Source: Candidatus Marsarchaeota archaeon
GTDB lineage: Archaea > Micrarchaeota > Micrarchaeia > Micrarchaeales > Micrarchaeaceae
DNA length: 64,000 bases
Direction of reading: 5' to 3'
Assembly: GCA_023485295.1 (NCBI GenBank)
Contig: JAMCZQ010000004.1
Location: 33,458 to 97,457, forward strand
Shown: piece after piece, positions 52,794 through 62,062 of the stretch
How positions within the stretch are numbered: position 1 is the first letter of the stretch
How the letters are laid out: each line of letters opens with the position of its first letter
Notes under the pieces: generated by a model
Told to the model about the DNA's origin: nothing
The model's input: the letters and a program-made list of their open reading frames with translations, nothing else
The model's database searches: none
Made by a program: the position numbers and the translations under genes

Positions 52794-54281
52794 ATGGCAA
52801 TGAGCCATCGGATGCCGTCCAAAGTGATTGAGATGGCAAAGACTTACATAGACATAGTAAAATACATGGTAGAGGCAAGATTTGAGATTCTTGGCTCTGT
52901 AGAAAAGCCTGACATAATAGGCGCGGTTTTCGGCCAAACTGAAGGCCTTCTGGGGGCTGACTTGGACCTCAGGGAGCTGCAGAAGAATGGCAAGATAGGC
53001 AGGATAGAAATAGAAAGCGCATCGTCAAACAACAAGACCTACGGCAAGCTGCTTCTTCCTTCATCATTGGGCAAGGTTGAGACCTGCATACTGGCTGCGG
53101 CAATAGAATCAGTGGACCGCGTAGGGCCGTTCGAGACCGCCTTTAAGATAGAGAAGATAAGCGACACAAGGGAGGAGAAGCGCGTAAAGGTGATAAACAG
53201 GGCCAAGGAGCTGGTCAAGAACCTGCTGGAAAACGTCATACCGGATAGCAAGGAGATAAGCGAGCTTGTGGAATCCGATGTAAAATCCAGCACCGTGACA
53301 CATTACGGCCCTGACAATCTGCCTGCAGGCCCAGATATAGCAAAAAGCGACAGCATAATAATAGTCGAAGGCAGGGCAGATGTCGTGAACCTTCTGAAAA
53401 ACGACATAACTAACTGCGTGGCTGTCGGTGGCGCAACCGGCACAATACCAAAGACAGTGGTAGACCTGTGCGGCCAGAAGGACGTCACGCTGTTCCTTGA
53501 CGGCGACCGCGGCGGCGACATAATATTCAAGAGCATATCAAATGTGGCCGAGGTTGACTATATAGCAAGGGCGCCTGACGGAAAGGAGGTCGAGGAGCTT
53601 ACAAGAAAGGAGATAATAAAGGCCCTTAGGTCCAGGGTGCCGTTCGAGCAGACTGCAATAGGAAAGGCCCAGGCCAGGGAGGAGCACGAACACGAGCATG
53701 AAGGCAACAACCACAGCAACCATTACCAGCCGCAGCAAAAGCAGTACCAGCAGCAAAGGCAGAGGTATGGCTCGCAGCGCACGCAGCAGAGCTATGAGCA
53801 GCAGCCTGCCCAGAAGGAAGAGCAGGAGCGCAGCCAGATACTCAGCCCAACGCAGATCGCGCACAGGCTCTCTGACCAAACTACAGAGCCAAATGGGCAT
53901 GATGATGCTGGCGCCCTCACTGAAGTGGAGATAGACAAGCAGCATCAGGGAATAGCAGGAGTGGAAAACATAGAGTTTGCAAAAAAGCAGCCGCCCCAGG
54001 AATCTGAAAAGTACATAAGCGCCCTGGCAGAGCTGAAAAACACGCTGCGCGGCAGGCTTTATGATTCTTCCGGCAAGCTTATAAGCGAGGTGCCGATACG
54101 CGAGCTGATGCAAGCGATACAGGAAGCTCCAGCGGTATCATCTATAGTGTTCGACGGGATAATAACACAAAGGCTTGTTGACCTTGCAAATTCCAAGAGT
54201 GCGAAGGCAATATACGGCATAAGGGCAAGCCAGATATCTAGGAAATACGATTCGCTATTCCTGTATACGCAGGAGGGCTAG
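52794..54281 (+). CDS. dnaG: DnaG-type TOPRIM primase of archaea
   Basis: A 495-residue archaeal DnaG. The N-terminal domain (KTYIDIVKYMVEARFEILGS) precedes the TOPRIM fold with IIIVEGRADVVNLLKN (E192) and FLDGDRGGD (D236, D238). Residues about 300-385 form a Gln/His/Glu-rich low-complexity linker, unusual in length. The C-terminal domain resumes with ISALAELKNTLRGRLYDSSG. Archaeal DnaG can prime DNA and is a stable subunit of the RNA exosome. Several nearby Met codons (M1, M3, M7) could be the start. Confidence 0.9.
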   Translation: MAMSHRMPSKVIEMAKTYIDIVKYMVEARFEILGSVEKPDIIGAVFGQTEGLLGADLDLRELQKNGKIGRIEIESASSNNKTYGKLLLPSSLGKVETCILAAAIESVDRVGPFETAFKIEKISDTREEKRVKVINRAKELVKNLLENVIPDSKEISELVESDVKSSTVTHYGPDNLPAGPDIAKSDSIIIVEGRADVVNLLKNDITNCVAVGGATGTIPKTVVDLCGQKDVTLFLDGDRGGDIIFKSISNVAEVDYIARAPDGKEVEELTRKEIIKALRSRVPFEQTAIGKAQAREEHEHEHEGNNHSNHYQPQQKQYQQQRQRYGSQRTQQSYEQQPAQKEEQERSQILSPTQIAHRLSDQTTEPNGHDDAGALTEVEIDKQHQGIAGVENIEFAKKQPPQESEKYISALAELKNTLRGRLYDSSGKLISEVPIRELMQAIQEAPAVSSIVFDGIITQRLVDLANSKSAKAIYGIRASQISRKYDSLFLYTQEG

Positions 54282-54356
54282 GGCAGCAGTGCTGTCCTGG
54301 CTGTCAAGCCTTGCGAACTGCCGCAAGCCATTGATTCCTACTTGTAGAAGTCTTAC

Positions 54357-54388
54357 TAGTTTGAAAGTAAACTAATTTATATTTAAAC
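54357..54388 (+). promoter_or_regulatory. Operator and TATA box of the PadR-ABC operon
   Basis: An inverted repeat TAGTTT-GAAAGT-AAACTA (54357-54374) directly abuts the TATA element TTTATATTTAAAC, 30-40 bp before the PadR ATG. The arrangement suggests PadR autorepression by blocking TBP/TFB. Confidence 0.5.
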
Positions 54389-54416
54389 TATTTAAAAATA
54401 GGATAGGGTAAATGGA

Positions 54417-54776
54417 ATGCAGCCGGAGAAAGCGCGAAAAAACGGATTCATGAACAAGGAGATGCGCCGCATGATAATAAAGCTGGTGCTTCTGTCGAAG
54501 CTCAAGGCCAAGAAATGCTATACGTACGAGCTTATAAGCATGGTCGGAAGCAGCGGCAAGGCCCACGCTTTCGGCATAGAGAAGCCAGAGCTCAAGAACG
54601 ACATATACAATACGATGCACGCGCTTGAAAAATCAGGCTACATAAAGCTCTCAGAATCGAAAAACAGTTCAAACAAAAGGTATTATGAGATAACTCCAGA
54701 GGGCAGAGCCGCGCTCCAGAAGTCCAAGGGCCTAATGATAAGATACATGCGCGAGCTTGTCAAAATCATAAGGTGA
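54417..54776 (+). CDS. PadR-family transcriptional regulator
   Basis: A 119-residue winged-helix protein: KEMRRMIIKLVLLSKLKAKK, YTYELISMVGSSG, IYNTMHALEKSGYIKLSES and the wing NKRYYEITPEGRAALQKSK. This is the PadR N-terminal domain with a short basic C-terminal helix. PadR proteins often repress adjacent ABC-transporter genes; here the ATPase gene follows at once, with the PadR stop inside its SD region. Confidence 0.87.
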   Translation: MQPEKARKNGFMNKEMRRMIIKLVLLSKLKAKKCYTYELISMVGSSGKAHAFGIEKPELKNDIYNTMHALEKSGYIKLSESKNSSNKRYYEITPEGRAALQKSKGLMIRYMRELVKIIR

Positions 54777-54781
54777 CGTTC

Positions 54782-55777
54782 ATGCCAAGGGACATAATAG
54801 AACTCAGCAACGTTGTTAAAAAATTCGGAGATTTCACCGCAGTGGACGGCATAAGCCTTAGCGTCAAGGAGGGCGAGATATTCGGTTTGCTGGGTCCCAA
54901 CGGGGCTGGGAAGACAACCACGATAAACATGCTGTTGGGCCTTCTTACTCAAACTTCCGGAACGATAAAGATCGATGGAATGGACATGAAGCACAACTCC
55001 GAAGCGATAAAGCAAAGCATGGGCCTGATGACGCAGGAAACGGTTGTAGACGGCGACCTTACGGCAGTCCAGAACCTTGACATATTCGCTGAGCTTTACA
55101 ACATGGGCGTTGAGGAAAAGGAAAAGGCAATCCAGCATGCACTGGAAGAGGCAAACCTCCTGGATTTCAAGGACGAGAAAGCTGGCTCGTTCTCTGGAGG
55201 CATGCAAAGGAGGCTCAACCTGGTAAAGTCAATGCTTCATAACCCGCACATACTTGTGCTTGACGAGCCTACGACTGGCTTGGATGTGCAGAACAGGGTG
55301 TCAATGTGGGAAGACATACGCAAGCTCAACAGGAACGGAGTTACAGTAATACTTACAACGCAGTACCTTGAGGAAGCAGACTCGCTGTGCAATAGGATAG
55401 CGATTATAGACCACGGCGAAATAAAGGCGCTCGGCACTCCGTCAGAGCTGAAGAAGATGGTTACCGAAGGCAGCGTCATAGACGTATCACTTAAGTTTGA
55501 GGACATAGAAAAGGCATCGCGAGTCATAGAAGCGAAGCTTGGCGTGCGGCCGCGCGTTGTGGCTGACAGGCTGAGCCTGAACGTAAAAAGGGAGGACATA
55601 AAAACGCTGAGCAGCGTCATATCCATCTTGGAGAAGGAGAAGATACCAATAATATCTATAGCAATGCACCTGCCGACGCTTGACGATGTTTTCATAAAGC
55701 TGACAGGCGCAACGATACGCGATACCCTTGGCGAGCAGCAGTCTGCAGCGTCAAAGGTCATGTGGAGGAGGAGATAA
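54782..55777 (+). CDS. ABC transporter ATP-binding protein
   Basis: A 331-residue ATPase of the DrrA/CcmA group: Walker A GLLGPNGAGKTTT, signature SGGMQRRLNLVKS, Walker B ILVLDEPTTGLD, switch His after LTTQYLEEAD. The C-terminal 100 residues form the extra domain usual in these exporters. ATG 54782 has GGTGA five bases upstream and is preferred over the GTG at 54773. It pairs with the ABC-2 permease that follows. Confidence 0.92.
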   Translation: MPRDIIELSNVVKKFGDFTAVDGISLSVKEGEIFGLLGPNGAGKTTTINMLLGLLTQTSGTIKIDGMDMKHNSEAIKQSMGLMTQETVVDGDLTAVQNLDIFAELYNMGVEEKEKAIQHALEEANLLDFKDEKAGSFSGGMQRRLNLVKSMLHNPHILVLDEPTTGLDVQNRVSMWEDIRKLNRNGVTVILTTQYLEEADSLCNRIAIIDHGEIKALGTPSELKKMVTEGSVIDVSLKFEDIEKASRVIEAKLGVRPRVVADRLSLNVKREDIKTLSSVISILEKEKIPIISIAMHLPTLDDVFIKLTGATIRDTLGEQQSAASKVMWRRR

Positions 55778-56928
55778 TGTCCAATGTTGTAAGCGACACG
55801 CTGAAAAAGGCATACATACTGTATAAGCGCGACATGCTGATCTTCAAGAGCAATCTCAGGCCCAACCTTGTCAGGACTATACTCTTCCCGCTGATAATAC
55901 TCATATTCTTCAGCAATATAGGCGCTGTCCCGCATAATGTGCCTGTAGGAGTGGTGAACAATGCAAACAGCCAGGATTCATACGAGCTGATGCAGGCACT
56001 GTATGCCGGCACGTCACAAGGCTCTTTCAAGCTTATATCGATTCCATCATTGCAGCAGGGCCTTTCCGAAGTGAATTCAGGCCAGGTTGCCCTTCTTCTC
56101 GTAATAAATCCTACTTTGGGCACTACATCCTCTGCAACATCAATACTAGCTTACTATAGCAGCCCTGATGCCTCAACAGTGGAGGAAATACTGCCGGCAA
56201 TAAGCAGCATCGCAGCCGGGTCCGGCTCCAAGATAGCTGCAAAAAGCATTGAACCTGCGTCATTAATGCCATCCCAGCCGCAAACGCAGTTCGTGCCTAC
56301 TCTGACATCCGGCCTGTCTACGAACTATGAGGACTTTCTTGTAGGCGGCGTAATAGCACTGGTTGCCGTATTTGGCACACTTTTCGGCGGGGGATTCACT
56401 CTCATAACTGACAAGCAGCTTGGAAACCTAAAAGCCATACTGATAGCGCCGGTCAACCGCTCATCCGTCATGCTCGGCAAGACGCTGTATACCCTTACGC
56501 TTGCGGTGATAAGCACTGCGCTCGTGCTTTTCATATCGCTGTTCTTCGGTACCACAATACTGATGGGCATCCTTGGCGTATTCTGGATTTTTGTGCTTGT
56601 GCTGCTGCTGACTCTCGGCTTTACTGGCATTTCCCTTACTCTGGCATCCAAGGTCAAAAAGCCCGAAATCTACGCGATATTCACGCAGACGATCGCGCTG
56701 CCATTGTGGTTCCTGAGCGGAGCATTCTTCCCAACTACTTCAATGCCTGAATGGATGCAGATCATATCGGTCTTCAATCCTATGACATACGCAGTAAAGG
56801 GGATAAGGGATGTTATGATAATAGGCGCATACCCTCTGGGCACAGCGCTCGCACAGATAGCCATACTTGGGCTGTTCTCGATAATAATGCTTGGCATTTC
56901 AATAAAAACGTTTAGGGTGCAAATATGA
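55777..56928 (+). CDS. ABC-2 type permease
   Basis: A 383-residue permease starting MSNVVSDTLKKAYILYKRD. One membrane helix at the N-terminus is followed by a large extracytoplasmic domain (about 55-180) and five more helices, including the family's GGGFTLITDKQLGNLKAILI and LPLWFLSGAFFPTTSMPEWM. The ATG overlaps the ATPase stop (TAATG), with a GGAGGAG SD. GTG 55762 is also in frame. It likely exports a lipid, drug or peptide. Confidence 0.9.
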   Translation: MSNVVSDTLKKAYILYKRDMLIFKSNLRPNLVRTILFPLIILIFFSNIGAVPHNVPVGVVNNANSQDSYELMQALYAGTSQGSFKLISIPSLQQGLSEVNSGQVALLLVINPTLGTTSSATSILAYYSSPDASTVEEILPAISSIAAGSGSKIAAKSIEPASLMPSQPQTQFVPTLTSGLSTNYEDFLVGGVIALVAVFGTLFGGGFTLITDKQLGNLKAILIAPVNRSSVMLGKTLYTLTLAVISTALVLFISLFFGTTILMGILGVFWIFVLVLLLTLGFTGISLTLASKVKKPEIYAIFTQTIALPLWFLSGAFFPTTSMPEWMQIISVFNPMTYAVKGIRDVMIIGAYPLGTALAQIAILGLFSIIMLGISIKTFRVQI

Positions 56929-58565
56929 AAAATACAAACAAGGAAATTTACAGCATATTGGGCGCAATGCTGATGGCAATGCTGCTGCTTTCGATGCAGA
57001 CTGGAATGGCCTCAGCCCAGCAGGCTTCTGCAGAAGGCACACCGCTTTCCATAACGAACCTTCAGGTTTCTCCAACGCCAGTTGTTGCAGGCGACACTGT
57101 AAATATTTCGTTCCAGCTGTTCAACTCGTATTCGCAGCCTTTGACTGACGTAAACATACAGCTCGTATCGCCTGACCAGATACTTAATGTGTCGCCCCAG
57201 TATAGTTCTATAGCTACAAGCATAGGCACCGGCCTTGTTGGGGCAATAGGCGTCGACGAGTTCAGCTATGCTATCCATATACCCTCTACATTGCCTGCAG
57301 GCGAATACACCATATACGTAGTTTCTACCTACAGGACAGTTGAGACCTCTGCCACAGGGCAAAACATAGACACTCCTGGCGAGTCTGAAATACCTATAGA
57401 CATATACGTATACGGAAAGCCTGCAATAACTGCAACTGCGTTGCCCTCTACGCAGATTACCCCTGGCAACCCGTTTGAGCTTGGCATCACGCTCTCAAAC
57501 GCAGGCACCGATACAGCAATGAATGTCACAATGCAGCTTCATGGCGCTTCTGGGCTTGCCATAACCGGCACGCCGAAATTCAGCCTGGGCACCATGGCAG
57601 TCGGCGTACCGATAAGCATCGATGAGCCGATGTTTGCGCTGGACAACCTGAGCAACGGCGTCCATAACATTACAGCAACCATCGACTACACGAACGAGCT
57701 GGGCCATCGGATGAGCGAGAATGTCACAATGCCCATAAGCGTGGCGCTGAATGTGCCGCACATAACGGTTAGCCTCATAGGCTCGATGCCTCCGGAGCTT
57801 TACGCCGGTTCTAACCAGAGCCTGCAGCTGCAGATAGAGAATTCCGGCACAGGCGAGGCAAGGAACGTAAGCGTAAGCTTTACTGGCAGCCCGAGCATAG
57901 ACGTAGGCAGCAGCGTGGACCATTTCTTCATAAGCAGCCTTCCGTCAGGTGCTTCTGCAACGGAAGAGCTGTACATAAACTCGTACTCAGACAACTTCAG
58001 CAACACGTCAATAACCGCAAATGCGCATTACTGGAATGCAGACCTAAGCACCGCCTTCAATACGACAGAGCCTATCAGCATACACGTGCAGCCGTCAGCA
58101 ATATTCAACATCACTTCAGAAGCGGCTTCGCTCAATCCGGGCGCAACATATGTGCCTATAACAGTAACGGTAAGGAACACAGGAAACGAGGAGGCGCAGG
58201 CAGTGCTTCTGACGCTTGAAAGCGTATATCCGATAAGCACTGTATCATCCACCAACTACATAAATTCGCTGGCGCCAGGGGCTTCTGAAAACGCTACTTT
58301 CTACGTTAGCGTTGACAGCAACGGCAAGCCCGGCAGCTACCCGATAACCCTGTACGAGCAGTGGAAGCAGCCAAACAGCCCGCAAGGCCAGGAATTCGTA
58401 GGCTCAAGCTTTTACTATGCAAAAGTGGAATCATCCTCAAGCACAGCAGGCATAGCTGAAGAGGCTATTGCGATAGTCGCGGTTATAATAATTATTGTGG
58501 TGGCTGTCCGCGTATCAAGGAAGCGCAAAATGTCGCACTCCGAAAAGCCAAAAAGAAAGGTATAA
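56925..58565 (+). CDS. Secreted CARDB/NEW3-type surface protein of the ABC operon
   Basis: A 546-residue protein with a signal peptide (MLMAMLLLSMQTGMASAQQ), four Ig-like repeats of the CARDB/alpha-galactosidase NEW3 kind (ITPGNPFELGITLSNAGTDT, LYAGSNQSLQLQIENSGTGE, NPGATYVPITVTVRNTGNEE) and a C-terminal membrane helix followed by RKRK. Its start overlaps the permease stop (ATGA). COG1361-like proteins of this type often accompany ABC-2 exporters in archaea and may act as the outer part of the transporter. Confidence 0.87.
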   Translation: MKNTNKEIYSILGAMLMAMLLLSMQTGMASAQQASAEGTPLSITNLQVSPTPVVAGDTVNISFQLFNSYSQPLTDVNIQLVSPDQILNVSPQYSSIATSIGTGLVGAIGVDEFSYAIHIPSTLPAGEYTIYVVSTYRTVETSATGQNIDTPGESEIPIDIYVYGKPAITATALPSTQITPGNPFELGITLSNAGTDTAMNVTMQLHGASGLAITGTPKFSLGTMAVGVPISIDEPMFALDNLSNGVHNITATIDYTNELGHRMSENVTMPISVALNVPHITVSLIGSMPPELYAGSNQSLQLQIENSGTGEARNVSVSFTGSPSIDVGSSVDHFFISSLPSGASATEELYINSYSDNFSNTSITANAHYWNADLSTAFNTTEPISIHVQPSAIFNITSEAASLNPGATYVPITVTVRNTGNEEAQAVLLTLESVYPISTVSSTNYINSLAPGASENATFYVSVDSNGKPGSYPITLYEQWKQPNSPQGQEFVGSSFYYAKVESSSSTAGIAEEAIAIVAVIIIIVVAVRVSRKRKMSHSEKPKRKV

Positions 58566-58595
58566 ATTGTTATGAACAGCTTATAAAGTGATTGC

Positions 58596-59465
58596 GTGGC
58601 AGTGGAGAATGCAATACTGGATCAGGCACTGAAAAAATACGGAATTCCAGAATGGGTCAAGCCATATGTCTACACTTACATAAAGTCCGACCCGTTGAAT
58701 GCTGTAAGGAAAGGCCTAAGCTTCATAGACGTGAAGCGCAAGCGCGGCAAGGTGACGAACGCCTATGTAGAGCTGCCAAATTCAGTGAAATTCGAGCTCG
58801 ATGACCTGGTGTACATAATAAGCATGTTCTACCATGGAGAGGAAGAAAGCACCAAGGTGCTGCGCCTATGGCTTAAGGACGCGCAGGACTTCCAATATAA
58901 AGAGTACGCCGAGCATTTCGAGGCAATGGCAGCAAGCGCAGAAAAGCAGGCAAGGGCTATAAAGAACATGCTTGAGGGCCTGGGCAAAAAGAGCAACCAG
59001 ATAAACCCCGTAGTGCAGCGCATATTCGATTACATGAAGGACATAAGGGAATGGCCTGAGCGCATAATAGCTTATGACATAATAATAAAGAAGTCGTACG
59101 GCAGCACTTTCGGCTCAATATTCTACAAAGTGTTTTATCCTGTGATGCCGGAATACATGCGCACGTTCGGAAAGGCGTTCAATTCGGATGAAAGCATTGC
59201 ATCCTGGGGCGAAGCCGAGGCCGCAAGGCTAATCCGCGAAGGCGCAGTAAATGCTGCAACACTGGAGCGGCTGTTCGGGGACATGCTTCCGATGATATCT
59301 GAATCGGTCAATGCAAACCTTGGCATTGCCGAAAAGGTCGGCATAAAGCAGGAAGTGCTTCTGCTCAGGGACATAGCGGTTGCGTATCCGTTGCAGTTCG
59401 CAAAGGAGAACGGCCTCGAGATAGATATCAATGCATTTATGAAGGATGCATTGCAGCGCAAATAG
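58596..59465 (+). CDS. Uncharacterised helical protein
   Basis: A 289-residue soluble, nearly all-helical protein, starting at GTG 58596. Helices such as LDDLVYIISMFYHGEEESTK, YAEHFEAMAASAEKQARAIK and WGEAEAARLIREGAVNAATL carry spaced Glu and His residues that recall the ferritin-like fold, but I cannot assign a metal site. It is 30 bp after the surface-protein gene, so possibly in the same transcript. Family unknown. Confidence 0.6.
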   Translation: MAVENAILDQALKKYGIPEWVKPYVYTYIKSDPLNAVRKGLSFIDVKRKRGKVTNAYVELPNSVKFELDDLVYIISMFYHGEEESTKVLRLWLKDAQDFQYKEYAEHFEAMAASAEKQARAIKNMLEGLGKKSNQINPVVQRIFDYMKDIREWPERIIAYDIIIKKSYGSTFGSIFYKVFYPVMPEYMRTFGKAFNSDESIASWGEAEAARLIREGAVNAATLERLFGDMLPMISESVNANLGIAEKVGIKQEVLLLRDIAVAYPLQFAKENGLEIDINAFMKDALQRK

Positions 59466-59601
59466 CTGTCCGCACCAATCGGTGGCGCAAAGCCGCAGAA
59501 TGCATCAAATATAAATATCTGAGCGATAAAACACTTAATAAACAAGGCGGCAGCAATGACCAGCCTCAAACAATGTGGTATAAAATATAACAAGTGATAA
59601 C

Positions 59602-59901
59602 ATGGCAGGAAATGAAATATCAGAGGACGCAAGAAAGGAGAATGTAATATACATTGGAAAGAAGCCGACAATGAACTATGTGCTGGCCGTAGTGACCCAA
59701 TTCAACAGCGGCATGCCGGAAGTGACAATAAAGGCCAGGGGCAACGCCATCTCAAGGGCGGTGGACGTAAAGGAAATCGTAATGAACAAGTTTTTGCCTG
59801 ACATAAAGGAGAAGAGCATAAAGACATCTTCCGAGGACCTTACGAATGAGGATGGCACAAGGTCGAAGGTCAGTGCAATACAGATAGTGCTTGCAAAGTA
59901 A
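59602..59901 (+). CDS. albA: Alba DNA/RNA-binding protein
   Basis: A 99-residue Alba chromatin protein: [40 protein letters not shown] (with the Lys/Arg-rich loop that contacts nucleic acid) and a C-terminal strand SAIQIVLAK. It coats DNA and binds RNA as dimers. It has its own upstream AT-rich promoter and a T-rich end. Confidence 0.95.
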   Translation: MAGNEISEDARKENVIYIGKKPTMNYVLAVVTQFNSGMPEVTIKARGNAISRAVDVKEIVMNKFLPDIKEKSIKTSSEDLTNEDGTRSKVSAIQIVLAK

Positions 59902-59910
59902 GCACTGCCT

Positions 59911-59919
59911 CTTTTTATT
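59911..59919 (+). terminator. T-rich terminator after alba
   Basis: CTTTTTATT begins 10 bases after the Alba stop. A perfect inverted repeat TGCAGGC/GCCTGCA (59926-59944) follows it. The T tract alone is the usual archaeal signal. Confidence 0.45.
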
Positions 59920-60017
59920 GCATGCTGCAGGCTTATTGCCTGCACGCAGAAAGCTATAAAATCTTTCCAAAAGAAATAAATTCGGCTTTTTGCAAATCTT
60001 AAATACGAAGTGCTCAA

Positions 60018-61310
60018 ATGATACGCTCAAATTTCATAAGCGAATTGTCCCAAAGCATGGACGGCAAGGAGGTCACAATAGCTGGCTGGGTGCACGAAGT
60101 GCGCGAACTCGGGAAATTGACATTCCTGCTATTGAAAGATATGACTGGCATAGCCCAAGTCGTGGCAAAGAAGGGCGAGGCCAGCGAGTCTATTATAAGC
60201 GCCCTTTCCGTGCCTAAGGAAAGCGTTCTAAGCGTCACAGGCACTGTAAAGGCGAACAAGGAATCCAGGTTTGGAGGGGTTGAAATAATCCCAAAAACAG
60301 TCGCGAATCTGAACCCGCTTTCGATGCGCATACCTTTCGAAGTCACTGGCAAGGTGCCTGTGGAGCTTGACGTAAGGCTTAACTACAGGTATATAGACCT
60401 GAGAAGGATCCAAACCGCTGCTATATTCAAGATAGAATCCACAATACTAAATTCGTTCAGGCAGTTTTTCTACGATCAGGGATTTAACGAGATAAGGCCC
60501 TCCTCCATAGTGGCAGAGGCTACCGAGGGCGGTGCAGAGCTTTTCGAGCTCAAATATTTCGAGAGCAAGGCGTTCCTTGCGCAGTCGCCGCAGCTTTACA
60601 AGCAGCTCGCAATAATAGGCGGGCTTGACAAAGTGTTCATGGTAATGCCAATATACAGGGCAGAGAAGTCCAACGACACGTATCACTTGAACGAAGTAAC
60701 GCAGATGGACATAGAGATAGGGTTTGCGGACCATAACGATGCGATCTCGCTTCTGGGAAAAACGCTAGTAAAGATAATATCTGACGTAAGAAGCAAGAAC
60801 GTAAGCGATCTTGAAGCGTTAAACGTTGACTTAAAGGTGCCAAAGGTTACCACTGTCACATACTCTGAGGTTGTCGAGGGGCTTAAGGCGCACGGCGAGG
60901 ATATAAAATTCGGCTCCGACTTCTCAAGGGAGCACGAGCTCAAGATAGGCGAGCTGTTCGGGGAAGCGGTAATAGTGACGGAATATCCAACTGCAGTAAG
61001 GGCATTCTATTCAATGCCGAAGGAAGGCAATCCAGAGCTATCCAACAGCTTCGACCTAATATACAAAGGCCTTGAGATATCAAGCGGAGCGCAGCGCATA
61101 CACATGCCAGAGATGCTAATACAGGCAATAAGGAAAAAGGGGCTCGACCCAAAGAATTTCGACTTTTATATAAACGCTTTCAGGTGCGGGGCTCCTCCGC
61201 ATGCCGGCTGGTCGATAGGGATGGAGAGGCTGGCAATGCGCATAACAAACTCGCAGAACATAAGGGAATGTGCAATGTTTCCGCGGGACAGGAAGCGCCT
61301 GTCTCCGTAA
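60018..61310 (+). CDS. aspS: Aspartyl-tRNA synthetase (archaeal type)
   Basis: A 430-residue class IIb synthetase: N-terminal OB fold (GKEVTIAGWVHEVRELGKLT), motif 1 FNEIRPSSIVAEATEGGAEL, motif 2 VFMVMPIYRAEKSNDTYHLN with EVTQMDIEIGF, and motif 3 GWSIGMERLAMRI. It has no bacterial GAD insertion, so it is the archaeal/eukaryal type and may be non-discriminating for tRNA-Asn. It is the standard housekeeping enzyme and serves as comparison for the core-only paralogue at 26654. Confidence 0.94.
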   Translation: MIRSNFISELSQSMDGKEVTIAGWVHEVRELGKLTFLLLKDMTGIAQVVAKKGEASESIISALSVPKESVLSVTGTVKANKESRFGGVEIIPKTVANLNPLSMRIPFEVTGKVPVELDVRLNYRYIDLRRIQTAAIFKIESTILNSFRQFFYDQGFNEIRPSSIVAEATEGGAELFELKYFESKAFLAQSPQLYKQLAIIGGLDKVFMVMPIYRAEKSNDTYHLNEVTQMDIEIGFADHNDAISLLGKTLVKIISDVRSKNVSDLEALNVDLKVPKVTTVTYSEVVEGLKAHGEDIKFGSDFSREHELKIGELFGEAVIVTEYPTAVRAFYSMPKEGNPELSNSFDLIYKGLEISSGAQRIHMPEMLIQAIRKKGLDPKNFDFYINAFRCGAPPHAGWSIGMERLAMRITNSQNIRECAMFPRDRKRLSP

Positions 61311-61315
61311 GCATT

Positions 61316-61615
61316 TCAGGTCCTGTACTTCAGCTCGTCGCTCATCATTTCAGGGCTCCACATCGGGTCCCAAACAAGCTCCAGCTCCACCTTGCCGACG
61401 CCGCTTAATGCTTCGAGCCTGAGCTGGGCGTCGGCCAGTATAAGGGAAGTAACAGGGCACATTGCGCTGGTCATGGTCAAAGTTACCTTGACCTCGTTGC
61501 CCGTTATGTTTATGCCATATATAAGGCCGAGGTTGACTATGTCGGCATCCAGTTCAGGATCCTTGCACTGCCTGAGCGCCTCAACGACATCGCTTTTGCT
61601 GACCATTGCAATCAC
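61316..61615 (-). CDS. SufT/MIP18-like (DUF59) Fe-S assembly protein
   Basis: A 99-residue DUF59 protein: VVEALRQCKDPELDADIVNL, GLIYGINITGNEVKVTLTMT and TSAMCPVTSLI with the conserved Cys. It ends with the ELVWDPMWSPEMMS motif typical of SufT. It assists iron-sulfur cluster maturation or transfer. It is convergent with aspS (5-bp gap). Confidence 0.9.
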   Translation of the reverse strand: MIAMVSKSDVVEALRQCKDPELDADIVNLGLIYGINITGNEVKVTLTMTSAMCPVTSLILADAQLRLEALSGVGKVELELVWDPMWSPEMMSDELKYRT

Positions 61616-61740
61616 TAAACACTAAAAGAGAGCGCATTTCATATTTTAATCTTTCTGCAAAAACCTTTTCAAAGTGTATATTTTCTGCTGTGCTGCAAGG
61701 AATCCGCGGGACCAAGCAAAAAAGAAAAGGAATAGAATAA

Positions 61741-62049
61741 TCAGGTGAGGGCAATCTCTATCTGCACACTGTCAGGCACTGGTATGCGCATTATCTGCCG
61801 CAATGCCTGATCGTTTGCGTGCACCTGTATGAGCCTTTTATGGATCCTAAGCTCCCATTTCTCGAAAGTGTGGCTGCCGTCTGCGCCAGGAGCCTTCCTA
61901 ACCGCATGCCTTATCCTTTTGGTCGGCAGCGGTATCGGGCCGTTAACCTTTACGCCTATGGACTGCGCAATGTCCTTTATCTGCTTCATTACGCTGTCCG
62001 CATCGTTTTTAGAGATGCTTGCAAGCTTTATAACGGCAACTCCTCTCAT
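61741..62049 (-). CDS. rps10: Ribosomal protein uS10
   Basis: A 102-residue uS10: an AVIKLASISKNDADSVMKQI start, GPIPLPTKRIRHAVRKAPGA loop and WELRIHKRLIQVHAND. It lies 13 bp after the EF-1 alpha gene, the conserved archaeal order, and is surely cotranscribed with it. Confidence 0.95.
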   Translation of the reverse strand: MRGVAVIKLASISKNDADSVMKQIKDIAQSIGVKVNGPIPLPTKRIRHAVRKAPGADGSHTFEKWELRIHKRLIQVHANDQALRQIMRIPVPDSVQIEIALT

Positions 62050-62062
62050 TTAATCACGCGGC

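Noticed and set aside
53538..54113. 191-codon minus-strand frame within dnaG
   Set aside because: It is antisense to the Gln/His-rich linker and consists of Leu runs produced by CAG codons.
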